64,000 nucleotides of DNA from Apricaphanius iberus (lineage: Eukaryota > Chordata > Actinopteri > Cyprinodontiformes > Aphaniidae): positions 62,001-126,000 of the forward strand of contig JAPXFQ010001133.1 of the NCBI GenBank assembly GCA_028564705.1. The letters run 5' to 3'. The position numbers were made by a program, and so were the translations under genes. A model generated the notes under the pieces. That model saw only the letters and a program-made list of their open reading frames with translations, made no database searches and was not told the origin of the DNA. The stretch's first letter is position 1. Every line of letters begins with the position of its first letter. Positions 10,191 to 21,572 of the stretch are shown piece by piece.

Positions 10191-12400
10191 GGTACCTTGT
10201 CTTTGTGTGAGCATGTGTGTTTATCAACCTGCTTTAAACTTCCAAAAATGGGTTGTGTATAGTAACCCCCCTTAAATCAGTGTCTCAATGCTTAATCAAA
10301 TCACCTTTAATCCCCGACAAAAGTAGAGAACTTTGGTGACTTTTCCAAATACCCCCACAATCAAGATCTGTACCGGACCAATTCCTGTGATCCAGCCATG
10401 GCATGAGGCGCACTGGGCATCTTCCAGCCTCATATAAGCAGTCTGGCTCTGTCCATCTGCGCTCTCGACATTGCACACTGTCCCTTTAAGTTTAGATCCA
10501 ATCTGCCTATCATCACAACAGTGTTTCCCCCTTCTTTTCTGTTGTTCTCTCACAGTCCAGTCTTGGATGGATGAGAGATGTTGTCAACTTCGCAAACTTT
10601 CGCCGTGGTCAGACAGTAACAAAACAAAACCGATCATGCTGCCAGCGCCAAGTCCTGTCTTTTATTTTAGGTTCAGTTCCATATAAAAAAAGAGGTTACA
10701 TCTACTTGTTTTGTCCAGCTCCAACTTCGGAGAAGAAAAAGTAAACAACCAGGAAAATTAAAAATAAATAACCTCAACTACCGATTTCTCTGGGTCCCTG
10801 CCACCATTTCAGAACATCCTCCAAATTGAGTTCTTCTTCAGGGAGCATCCAGTGGTTCATTTGGTGTCCAAAACTTGGAGGCCAAAACTTGGAGGCCAGA
10901 GATAATCCATCTCTGTCAACTTAGTCTGCTTGTTGAAGAGAACGTTGAGGTGCCCACTGATTCGGAAGAATTCCATAGAGATGGAGAAAGGATGATTCAG
11001 TTTTCATTGGCCTTTTAACATTTATTTTGATGGTACAGGATGGGCCAACACCCTCTCCCTTAAACATTGTGTCTGCCTGCCTGTGTCAGGGTTCAGAGCT
11101 CATATCAGACTGGGCTACTGTAGTATAACTATTACAGAGGAGTCCTTCAGTTACACCAGTGAAGGTGAAACATCCATAATTCTTCAACTTAGTCTCAACC
11201 ATTATGCCATATCCCCGGCAGCCTTTACGATTAATTACTAATCACTTAATAGAACTAATCTTGACATAAGTTTCCCACTACAGACCAGAAGAAAATTTGT
11301 AAAATTGAGCTTCTGATACAAATCCATAATTTTAGGAAATATGCCCTTTCATTGGTCATTCCTTCCAGTTATTGAGACACATTTCAAAGTGCAATAAAAA
11401 ACTGAAGAAGCTGCTGTTCTAACTACTACTTCCTTCTTTTTCAATATTTTCTGTAGCACAAATCAACCCAGACCTTGTCACAGTTCAGTGCTACAGACAA
11501 TAAAGCAAACATCAAACTGTAAAACCCATTTAGTGTTTTTCGTACCAGAAGTAATCGTTCCTTGGTTTAAATATTTCAGGGTTCCTAAACAGAATACATT
11601 AGAAATGTCCAGTTTTCCACATTCAACTTCCCAGAGTTCTCATAGTTTCCATTCATTTTGTAATATTAATTAACATATTTAAATCTGTAGATATTTGTTT
11701 AACAGAATAAGAAAAAAAGGAAAGACACCAAGAAAGAAAACAGAAACAAAAGGGAGGGAGAAGGACTGACAGAATGAAAAAAAGAAAAAAAAAGTTGGAA
11801 AGAATGAAGAACAGAAGACATGATGAAAGGACATAAGGCAGAGAGGACAAGTAGACGACAAAGGGCACAAGGAAATAGACAGACAGACCAAGACAGACAA
11901 GGAAGCAACAACATGAGGAAGACTATAAAGAAGAAGGGCAGGTGGAACAAAGAAAAGCAAGGACACTAAAATCGAAGAATGGAAGGAAGGACATAATGTT
12001 TAGGAATGGGATTTGGATTAATAATATCCTTAATCATACGGCCAAAATTATCCAAACCTGTAAAACAATGAAATCAATTCCAGTGTCCTTAGCACCCCGT
12101 TTATTCTGACAGCTGCTGAAGGTCTCCTTTTGCAGGAAGCACAGATCTCTGAATTATAGATTAAAACCTTCTGCTGACATCAGGTGAAGAGTCTGACCTG
12201 AAGCATCTAATAGCAAAAAAATACACCTCAGTTTCTATTCCTAGACATGTGAAGAGAGACTGAATGCTGTAATCCACAACATGCACTGATGTCTTTGTTC
12301 TATACAGATCCAACTCCAAAAGGCTACCCTAATCCAACTAATTAAGAATCACCAAGAACCCCAACTAAATAGCTCGAATGTAAGATGATGTCCTGATAGG
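10191..12400. other. Unrecognised AT-rich sequence, probably intronic
   Basis: I see no convincing gene, terminal repeat or LINE motif here apart from the purine-rich block at 11700-11995. A minus-strand frame at 10553-10296 (85 codons) matches nothing I know. If the SLAIN1-like exon at 20414 belongs to a gene extending leftwards, this would be intron. Confidence 0.4.
11700..11995. repeat. Polypurine tract
   Basis: About 300 bp that are almost pure A/G on the plus strand, made of irregular AAGGAAAG, GACAGAC and GGAAGG words without a fixed unit. This is low-complexity sequence able in principle to form triplex DNA. The long minus-strand open frames rich in Leu, Phe and Ser are a by-product. 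Confidence 0.7.
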
Positions 12401-12417
12401 GCTGCAACATATATTTC

Positions 12418-12800
12418 TATCTCGTCCAGATTTTCCTTTCAGGGGTCGCCACAGCCAATCATCTGTCTCCATTTAGTCCCATCCTCTGCCCCCACACCAT
12501 CTAACTTCATGTCCTCTTTCACCACATCCACAAATCTCATTTTTGGTCTTCCTTCTGCCTGGTGGCTCTATCCTCAGCATCCTTCTCTCCTCTGACCAAA
12601 CCATCTCAGTATGACTTTATCCCTGAATCATCTAACACGAGCTGTTCCTCTGATTCCTGATCTATTCCATAATCCTAAATATCAAAGAGAATCTCAATAT
12701 CTTGAGTTCTACAACCTCCAGTTCTGCTTCCTGTCTTTTCCTCATTGGTACAATGTACAACATAAGGACATTTTCATTTCTGAGCATTCCATCAAGTCCA
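12418..12800 (-). mobile_element. RTE-type LINE, 3' coding end
   Basis: On the minus strand the sequence encodes the end of an RTE-clade reverse-transcriptase ORF. It has a diverged region with remnants of a WFGHV-type block, then RRKTKNEICGCGERGHEV-like sequence, and finally WRQMIGCGDP followed by a stop near 12440. WxxMIxxCGDP-stop is characteristic of the C-terminus in fish RTE elements. It is fragmentary and frameshifted. Confidence 0.7.
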
Positions 12801-13111
12801 ATTTTCCACACTCTTCTAGCCTAACAATGCTAATAAAATCCACAGACGATGACAACATCGATCCCAATGAGAGTCCATGCCACCAACTCAAGACATTGTA
12901 GACAGGCATACAGTGAATGCAAGGAACTTGAAACGTAAAAATGTTAATGTGCTACTCATAGTGATCTCTCAAAAAGAGGGATGCACGCTATATCGGCAAA
13001 CAAAATTGATCAATATTATTCATTTTATAATATTGTAGGATTGGTCCGATAAGTTAAACAGGGAAAATGTGAACAACACATGTTTATTGCCATCTTGTTG
13101 CATTTGTATTG

Positions 13112-14328
13112 CTGGAGGGTAGGGATGCACTGATATCGTTGTAATGTAATTATATCAGTAAGTCAAGTGATATTTAAAATGTGGAAATTGCAATAATTTC
13201 ACAGAAAATGTTTATTCTTCACTTGAAATTATAATTTTGTGGTCATTTTTAAAATTTCTTTTTTAATCTAATTGATCATCATTTGTAACAAGCAAAAAAA
13301 GGAAATAAAAGCTGTTGACCAATAAGCCATTTCGGTATTGCGTTGCGCGTAATGCATTCTGGGGTTTTGGACCCCAAACTGGCAGAAGCGAACATACATA
13401 TACATATCGAAAGCTGCAAAATAAGAGGAAGAAGAGGAAAGTGGCGTATTCCAGGCTGCTTACAGAGTGATGATCCCAGACCCACAAACGATGTTAGATG
13501 GCTGGAAAGAAGGGAATGTTGTCATGCAGACCTTTTCTCAGCAACTTTTCATCCCAGAGCTCATGGAGTCAAAATGTGCTGTGTCATCCTACTGCAGGCA
13601 TTTCTTGCTTGTTAAATACACGCGCGTTGGCTAGCAGTTAACACGTAGTTTATTAGCTTCCGTCGTGCTTTTAAACGCTTACAATTTGTATTTGTGAATG
13701 GGATTTTCACTTGTTAGAAGGAGTAAGAACCCGGATAAGGCTGTGATGCTCTAAACATTCATCTTTCACATCGACTTCCAGCAGAAGGCTATGCGAAGCC
13801 TACGTGCTAATGACTATGCTACCAACTAAAACTTTTAGATCTAGACTATCAACAGAAATATCGAACAATTAACATGTTTAATCACACATTTCTTACCTCG
13901 TTTATTCAACTCGCACATCCATTCGGATCCTTCTCTTCTGTAGGTAAGCTAATGTATATAAACGGTGGTTAATTACAAGGGCCGGTATCATTTATACACT
14001 GGTGCGTTTTGCATTCACCACCGTTCAATGTGTTAACTATCGTTTCTACAGCCAACCACAACACAATGAGTACCAGGCATGAAAGGTCCACTAGAAACAG
14101 TCTTTAGGTTAATTTAATAGGCTCCATATTAACGAAAGAATACGCTGTTTATAGTCAAGCCGGGGGTTTGTTTGGGGGCACTCGCAATACCGATATGGCT
14201 TATTCATTGCATTTTTTTGTTTGGTACAAGTATCAGCATTGATACTTGGTATCTGCAAGTACTCAGATCCAAATATCAGTATTGTATCAGTTTAAAAAAA
14301 GTGGTATTGTTGCATCCCTACTGGTGGG
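13112..14328. mobile_element. Non-autonomous hAT element with 8-bp target duplication
   Basis: The element occupies 13120-14320 (1201 bp). It begins TAGGGATGCACTG and ends TTGCATCCCTA, inverted termini matching over the first 10 bases (TAGGGATGCA). It is flanked by CTGGAGGG (13112-13119) and CTGGTGGG (14321-14328), an 8-bp duplication with one mismatch, as expected for hAT transposition. No transposase frame is visible inside, so it would depend on a partner element. Confidence 0.75.
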
Positions 14329-15011
14329 GGAGGGTCTTGGTCATGTGACAGTGCTGGTGATGCAGTGCAGGAATGTGGATGGTTTAATTGAAGCAGATAA
14401 TCAGTGGATCCTTAATTTTAATCCCAGAGCAGTCCTACTTCCTGTGGGCTTGACGTTGCATATTTCCAAAAATCTGGATCTTTTTCTCAACACCTTGTCT
14501 ATGTACACATACATATTAAATATCATATCGGTAAGCTATGATTCTTGTAATTTTAATTATGTAAGCCATGGATGACTGTCACAACAAATAGCCAATGGAA
14601 TGCTGTAATCAAAGATTCTGAACAGTTTTTCATCAGAGGGGTACAGTGAGGTTTCCTGCATTCACCCTGGAGACATCGCATTTTCTTTAGTTAGAAAAAC
14701 ATGTGCAAAATACTCATTTGTTGGGTTTATTTCTGTCCAATGTAGGTGTGAGCAAAGGTAATATTTCAAGCTTTAGACACAGCACGTTTTTCAGTCCATC
14801 ACACCATTCTTAAGCAACTTTTAAAGCTTACATTTTTAGAAAATAAGCAGGCAACATAAAGCGTCATCTTTCCAGTGCATTCAAGATCACACTACTTGGT
14901 ATTAACCGTTGTAGGGGAAACTTCAGAGATTTAATACCCAAATTTTTTTTAATATAAAATTAGCCTTTTCCCAGACTCAACTGACCCTAACACACCTACT
15001 TTTCTTTTCTA
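14329..15011. other. No recognisable feature
   Basis: AT-rich sequence between the hAT element and the next LINE tail. I found no coding motif or repeat boundary. Confidence 0.4.
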
Positions 15012-15535
15012 CTACACTCCATGTATATTTTTCCTGATCTTAATGCGATTGTTAACCCAGTTTTCTCTCAGTGTTTTTCTTCCCATAGAAGCTCCACCCG
15101 GTCTGGTACCGTGCTCAGCTATAATGCCCCCTGCTGGATGGGGAGCGTTGGTCCAAATGATGCTCAAAGTCACAGAGCATCCTCCATGCTGTCTCTTCTC
15201 TGTCTTCTCAGACCCCCAGACGGTCGTGGCAGATGACCGCTTGTACTGATCCAGGTTCTGGTTTTGCCAGAGGTTTCTTCCTGTTAAAGGGGAGTTTTTC
15301 CTCTCCACTTTCGCTACATGCTTGCTCAGTATGAGGGATTGCTGAGGAATTGCTGTGGTTGGAGTCTGCATGATCCGGTCACAACCTCACGCCCATGACT
15401 CAACGCAATCTGCGGGGATTCCTTACATAGAAAACTTAACTGATTGGAATGTTTGTATAATTGCATTGAGATGACATTTGTTGTGAACTGGCGCTATATA
15501 AATAAAAGTGAATTGAATTGAAATTGAAGACCCAA
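15012..15535 (+). mobile_element. L2/Rex1-like LINE, 3' UTR only
   Basis: A 5'-truncated copy of the LINE family whose coding part is at 53430-54460. The two share the 3' UTR landmarks CAGACCCCCAGAC, TGCTTGCTCAGTATGA and GGATTCCTTACATAGAAAAC. It ends with the tail GGCGCTATATAAATAAA and short AATTG repeats, the usual simple-repeat tail. No coding sequence remains. Confidence 0.75.
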
Positions 15536-16664
15536 ACCACAGCTTGCTCCAAATGGTGCTAGAACAGCTTCGGTTTTTATTTAGGTATATGTTTTTAAGA
15601 CATTTAAACCAGAAACTGCAGGAAGGAATCTTGAGTTTTTTGTTTTGTGAAATATAATTTTTTCCCCATCTATCATGCTTATTTAACCCAATAAATATCA
15701 TCCAAATTTTTCATATCGTTACATTCCTACTATTGTATAACACTACTGGTAATTGCCTATGTTAATTTTTCCTTTCTCTCAGTTTCCCATTATGAGGATT
15801 TCATACACCACTGTGAACAGGCAGCTTCTTAAACATCTAAAAAATGTTTGTTGCTTACTTTAAATATCAACTGGCATCTGCTAGACAACTGATTATTTAG
15901 CCCATATAATAACATTTCTGTATTTAAAGTCCTTGTGTTATTGTTCTGATTTCATATTCCATTTTGTGAGAACTAGGCCTGTGTGGTATACCAGTTCATA
16001 CTGAAAACCGGTGTTTATTTCCGTTATTTGATTTTTTCATTTACCACTATACCAGTGAATAGCTCAGACAACATCCGGAAAATTTGATGTGGGGAACTGT
16101 TTGTAAATGCTGTTGCGAGTAACCAGAAGGTAGGAAGGAGTGTTGAGCGTTATTTGACGGGGTCAACGGTGGCAAAACCAGCAGGAAAGAAATCAACAAT
16201 AGTAGTAAATATGGTCTTACTTACCAATTATGATACTGCTTCTGTCTTTTTTCTATCGTCATCTGACTGTTAACCAGCTGATTATCTCCTATGGTCGCCG
16301 TACTTGTTTTGTTTCTACTCTACAGATCCAGCACTCCGTCTGTTCTAAGTTCTGTTCTCTGCCAACTAGCTGAATTCTCCAGTACTACATGCTAAGCATG
16401 TACAAGATGCAGCCTGCTGCTTGAGTCAACGCAAGGTTAAAAAGCTAATATTTTTTCAGTCTTAAAGCTTAGTCTATTAAGCAAATCTTTCCAGCACAGT
16501 ATATAGAAAAGTTGTGGGTGTTGTTTGTACCCGTTTACTGAACATTCTGAGATGCTACAGATCAATTAATTAACCTCACAATGCTGTTATAAGATCACAT
16601 AAGCAGCTTGATAAATGGTTAACACACATTAGCATTAGCATGTAGCAACTTCTCTGTCCATCAG

Positions 16665-18215
16665 GGGCCGTATTCACAAAGAATCTTAGGGCTAAAAGTA
16701 GGTCCTAACTGCCGAATTTAGGAGTAACTCCTAAAAAATGGGGGCATGTCACTCTTAAATTTAGGACTCCTAGTTTCTTAAGATAAAAGTAATTCACAAC
16801 CACTTTTAGGCCTAAAAGTAGCTCTTAAGTCTGGGAGTCCTTAAAAGAAGTCAAGAGGACTCCTAACTCCCTAAGACCTAAAACGTGCTTTAACAATGGA
16901 TGATACCAACAAAGCTCTGAGGGCATAAATGCTTTTATTTTATTTTTAGAGTAGACACGTCGCACAAGTGATGTTGGAGCATTTTTTTGTTGCGGATAGT
17001 GACGTTACGGTACTTAAAACTCCGTTTTCAACCGTCCACACGCAGATACTGAAAACGGAGAAAACGCAAATCTCCACTTTGGCCGGAGTTTTTAAAAAGC
17101 TTAGTTTTTGGTGCCGAAAATCTCCGGTTACGTGTGGATAACAGGCTAAACCGTAGAAAAATATCTCCGTTTTGTGAGATACCCGGCTACGTGTTGTTCC
17201 CCCTCCACGAAGAAAAAAAACGTACACGTCTTCCAATTTATGCAACATATGTAGGGATGCCTAAATGACGGACATTGCCTACCTGTTGCAGCAGCATCCT
17301 TTTTATAAGGGCGATCTCTACCCGACACTGGGACTGTAGAGAATATCATCTCTTCTCACAGTCTTCTGCCGTTCGAAAAACCGCTGGATAAGATGCATTT
17401 ATGTTTCAGCTAATTTTCCACCCATGCATCCCTTTTCTTCTTGTTCATAATCCTGGCTCCGAATCGCCCTTTGAGGACCATCCTCCTCTCCACTACCAAC
17501 TGTGCGAGTAGTAATAATTGGTCCTGGGACCAGTTAGATTTCCTTGTTCTTTTTTCGCCACTCATTTTCAGTTCACACGGTGCTTTTCACTGTAGTGGGG
17601 GGGTCTATTTAAGATGTGGCTGATGTGCTCATTAGACGGCCTAATTGTTTACTTCTACTTGCAATCAATCCCTTAATATGATGCATCTATCCAGCCATTA
17701 TCTATACCGCTTTCATCCAATTCAGGGTCGTGTGGAGTGGGGGGGGGGGGGGGGGTGCTGGAGCTTATCCCAGTTAGGACGGCAATCTGTCACATAATAT
17801 GATGCATTTCACAATTTTTTGTTTTTAAACTTCACCCTCTCTGTAAGTAGGCTATTGTGTGCAAGTTGTTTGAAGTGTCATTCTCGTGGCCGACACAAAG
17901 ATGTCATCTTGCATTATTTCTGCTATTTGCTATGTTCATAATCACGCTTTGAAGTTTTCCATTTCCTGGTTTCACACGCGTCATTCAACAACCAATCACA
18001 CTGCTGTCCGTCTATTTACTCATACATGGGAAATGACGTTTTCCATAGCAAAGGGACGTCACTCTTATCTTACGTTTAGGAATTTGTCCTATGTAAAAGT
18101 AGCTCTTAGTGCGTTTGTGAATAGGTTTTAAACAACAACTCCTACGTAAGACCTTTTAGCACGAGTTAGGAGTAACACCTAGGGGTAAGATAAGAGTCTT
18201 TTTGAATCATGAAAT
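16665..18215. mobile_element. Nested DNA element, probable PIF/Harbinger type
   Basis: Begins GGGGCCGTATTCACAAAG and carries repeated, diverged blocks of CTAAAAGTAG and TAGGAGTAAC at both ends in inverted orientation (16670-16880 and 18060-18200), inside hAT copy 1. It includes another diverged block at 16990-17230 (repeated AAAACGGAG and TCTCCG words). No intact transposase is visible. The superfamily assignment is from general appearance only. Confidence 0.45.
17690..17800 (+). repeat. Short interspersed repeat fragment with poly(G)
   Basis: Contains CCAGCCATTATCTATACCGC, TTCAGGGTCGTGTGGAGTGG, a run of about 18 G, and GGAGCTTATCCCAG. This signature is spread widely in teleost genomes, often as the 3' part of a retroelement. 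I cannot assign its parent family. Confidence 0.4.
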
Positions 18216-18790
18216 CCATGCAGCAAACAGGCGTTTTCACAGAGAAAGTAAAAAAATCCAACAAAAAAGTGTTTTACGCTGCCAAAAACCAAAAAAACTA
18301 TAAGCTTTGAGAAGGAAGAGGGCGTGTTTGGAATTATAGCAGAGGTAAGCCGCTCTGCCTGCAGGGGTCGGGGCAGACACCTCTAGCACTCCCTTGTTTT
18401 CAACCAGCGATGTCACTAGTTGAACACTCAGTCGTTTTCTAGGAGAGGGAGGGGCAGCTGCTCAGAGAGCAGGATTCAAGACGATTACTCCGACATCCGT
18501 GAATTAAGCCAAAAACCCATCTGGAGGTTTTTTTTATAAGAAAATTGCATTACCAGATGGTCAGAAAACTTGATTTTGCATGATATAGGCCCTTTAAGGG
18601 CATCAAAAATGTCTAATCTACTTTTATTATAATCATAATCATTTAAATTCTTTTCATAGCATTTACCTCTGTCTGGCAAAAAAAATAAGATACAGTCCAT
18701 ATGACAGTAAAATGGAGTAAGGTAGAATATTCATTATTTTCTTATAAGATAATATGGGTATAAATGGTCTTGTATGAAAAAAATAGTCAA

Positions 18791-19879
18791 GGAGCGTAAC
18801 AACCATTGAAGATGACGACTTCAGTGTCTTCAGAATACAAGTGGATGATGAAGATGGCGACCAATGACTTCTCTGGTAGGCTAAAGTAGTTTTTTTTTCT
18901 AACCAGATGTGTTACTATCGTGTTATTTGGTGCCATTCTGTCGATTTTCAGGCAGAATGTGGAGAAACTAACCAAAGCATGTCTTAAATTAAAGCAAAAA
19001 AAAAAATCATTCCTTATATATTCTCTCTGGGTAAATCCCTCATGTTACCACATTTAAGCATGCGGTGTATATTCAGGTGTGGCGTATATATGTACAAAAT
19101 GTATTTTCTTTTTAACATTTACCTGGTTACTGTTCTATTTAGGTGCACTCAATAGTCCGATAATTATGATACATTTCAGGTTTCACTAGCAATAAGGGTT
19201 TAGGGTTAGGAACAGTGGTCAACCTTCCCAGTGTGGCCAAGTTAGCAAAATTACTGCAAGAGTTTATGAATTATTCATCTAAAAGCTCAAAGAATAACAC
19301 AGATCATCATAAACAGGCCTGCAGAGCTCATTGGGGCTCAGCTCATGTGGGCTCTGACAATAAATTAAGTGTTTCAGTTTAGCCCCAATTTTGAACATGA
19401 ATGGCCTATTTAAGGGAATGTTACACTATCTAGATGGTACACTGTAAACCTGAACAGTACAAACGAGGCACTTGCTCTGCTTTACCTGCTGATGATGTTT
19501 GGCAGTGCAGATAGTACGGCAGCTTCACTTTTGTCCCTCTGCCCCAGGGCAGCAGTTGTTACAAAGCTGCCTACCACCATCAGTGTTTGTATTATTGAAT
19601 GAGGTATAAAACCCTTTATATTCTTCTGACTGAAGATGTCCTATACAACAGGTCATATGATTTAGTGTTAAATAGGTCAACTTAGAGTTGATATAACTTA
19701 TAACAGTTGAGGTGGTGAAGTGATGTATACAATTTTAAAAATCAGAATATGCTAGTTTAGTGAAATTAGATGGCATAAGTTTGTTAACTACTAAGTTTTG
19801 AGTTGGAGGTAGTTAAATGCTTTGATTTTATTCAATTCACATTTCTTAAGATGTGATGAATTCATATTTTATTAGTAAA

Positions 19880-19939
<60 letters not shown>

Positions 19940-20405
19940 TTTCCCAATAAATTCTGAGTTAACAGAACTTATTGGAGTTTACAGTTTATAAAAAGTCCAG
20001 ACTTTGATTAGGCCAATCACAGCTGGACTTGGTTTTGTAGGGTAATTTGGATCAATTGCCCTTAAGGTCATGAACTGATGGTAAAACAAAGGTTTTAAAA
20101 CCCTTTTTGCCAGATTCTTGCTGCCAAGTTTGGAATAATAGGGCCAGTTTGGTTGTTCCTGGTGAGGTTGAGTCTAAAACAGGCCCAATGAAAGAAAGGA
20201 TTCCCCTCCTGCACTGATCCAGCCTGCTCATACTGGTGAAATGTACTTCCTGTGCTGCTAGGAGTAAAACAATCCATCCTCCATTAGTGTGGATTTGGGC
20301 AAAGCCAATGTTGGAAATTATGAGAAAGCCTTAATGCAGACATTAGGAAGGAAGGATTCATGGCGAGAGAAGCAACAACTGGTCAGATTATTGGAACAAA
20401 GAGCT
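18791..20405. other. Unrecognised sequence; probable intron 1 of the SLAIN1-like gene
   Basis: No coding motif was found. The stretch contains an (AT)n microsatellite at 19883-19936. It lies just beyond the splice donor of the minus-strand exon at 20414-20820, so if that gene is real this is intron sequence. Confidence 0.4.
19883..19936. repeat. (AT)n microsatellite
   Basis: An uninterrupted run of about 27 AT dinucleotides. Confidence 0.95.
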
Positions 20406-20413
20406 GCACTTAC

Positions 20414-20820
20414 CAGGTTTCATCTGATTCCTCTGAGCAGCTCAGAGACTCCAGGTCCAGAAGCTCCAGCTTTTCCAAAACCGATGGTTCTGATGCCTGC
20501 TCCTCTTCATCGTCATCCTCTACTGCGTGCGGGTGGAAATACTCTAGCGGTTCTTCTGGAGAAGAAAACGAGCCTGAGGACGCCTCGCAGAGGAGGGAGG
20601 GCAGCGGGCCGGGGAGGTGGTGGTGGTACCCCCCGGACAAGCGGCCACCGGTGCGGCTCCGCAGCTGCTCATTCTGCCGCTCCAGCTTCCGCACCAACTC
20701 CTGCAACTTCTTCACCTCCAGCTCCGCGTTCAGGCTGTTACTGTTGCAGTCCACGTCCGTCATGGCAGATGGAGCCAGCACGGCTGCCTCCATCGGTCCC
20801 GATCCGAATTCTTCCTGCAC
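20414..20820 (-). CDS. slain1: SLAIN motif-containing protein 1-like, first coding exon
   Basis: The minus-strand frame contains NAELEVKKLQELVRKLERQN, the N-terminal coiled coil of SLAIN1/SLAIN2. An acidic stretch with VLEKLELLDLESLSC and SDETW follows, typical of SLAIN1. SLAIN proteins bind microtubule plus ends and promote microtubule growth. The exon ends at 20414 directly before GTAAGTG (20413-20407), a good splice donor placed as in the family. Three in-frame ATGs are possible (20820, 20793, 20763); the last gives a start close to that of SLAIN2. Later exons should lie at lower coordinates but I could not find them, so the gene is only partly seen. SLAIN1 versus a paralogue is judged from a short stretch. 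Confidence 0.8.
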
Positions 20821-21065
20821 CGCCTTCCAGGACCTCCAGGCTGGCTAAGGAATAGCTAATGTGTGTCCTGGTTAGCGGCTGGAGACAGATAATCTGTGTA
20901 GTGCGCCTGTCTGCGAGACTAAAAGACTCCACCTCTCTAGACAACACACCCACACATCGTAGCCTCCACCTCCCAGAACAAAGAAGCAGATTACAGGTTA
21001 AAGCTGCACCTGTCAGTCCGAACTGAGGGCTAAATCAAACTGTTTTTTTTAAACAGCTAAGACCA

Positions 21066-21068
<3 letters not shown>

Positions 21069-21115
<47 letters not shown>
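21069..21115. repeat. (TA)n microsatellite
   Basis: Pure TA dinucleotide run of about 23 units, upstream of the SLAIN1-like exon. Confidence 0.95.
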
Positions 21116-21118
<3 letters not shown>

Positions 21119-21572
21119 ATTTAACTTAAATATCACCATCCAATCTCTTATTTGATCTAATCATCTATAAATTATTCAAATGATAACCTAATTCTTAAAT
21201 CGTTTTTTATTGTGCGCTATAATTAGACCGGTGCGTCCGCAGCAACATTCATAAATATTTGGCGCCATCTATCGCTAATGCATTAACATGGCGCAATGAC
21301 TAAAGTTACACACTCAAACTTCAATCTTTTTTTTAAGAACACAAAAAGTACACACTAATAAAGTGAAATTGGAATTTTATGTTAAATTTGATCTATGTAT
21401 AGATATAGCTATATACATATATTTATCTATACATAAAGCACTATAAATATACACACACACTGTTGTTTGCTACTGTTAGATCTAATATTCAGGTTTAGCT
21501 AAATTCAAAGTTCTGATTTAGGACAGGACTTTGACTAGGACATTCTAACAGATGAATCCCATCCATTGCATC
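21116..21572. other. No recognisable feature
   Basis: AT-rich spacer between the (TA)n run and the Tc1 element. I found no gene or repeat boundary. Confidence 0.4.

Larger units (their letters stand above)
15974..18790. mobile_element. hAT-like element copy 1, interrupted
   Basis: The left end TAGGCCTGTGTGGTATACC (15974) and following 450 bp match the hAT-like element at 32867-38395. Its right part (about 18590-18780) matches that copy's right part (block CATAATCATTTAAATTC, then GGTCTTGTATG). Homology stops at about 16424 and resumes at about 18595, so roughly 2.2 kb is foreign. The right terminal repeat is missing. Its uninterrupted stretch at 16360-16400 serves as the empty site for the LINE insertion in copy 2. 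Confidence 0.65.

Noticed and set aside
10296..10553. Cys-containing 85-codon minus-strand frame
   Set aside because: No recognisable domain, no splice context that I trust, and nearby LINE remnants; not enough to call a gene.
11653..11966. Hydrophobic Phe/Leu/Ser-rich minus-strand frames that look like membrane proteins
   Set aside because: They are read from a polypurine tract; composition alone explains them.
20289..20855. Plus-strand 188-codon frame opposite the SLAIN1-like exon
   Set aside because: The minus-strand frame has clear SLAIN coiled-coil residues and a splice donor; the plus-strand frame is its shadow.
19883..21115. Regular repeats as a possible CRISPR-like array
   Set aside because: These are simple (AT)n and (TA)n microsatellites; there are no spacers, and the genome is eukaryotic.
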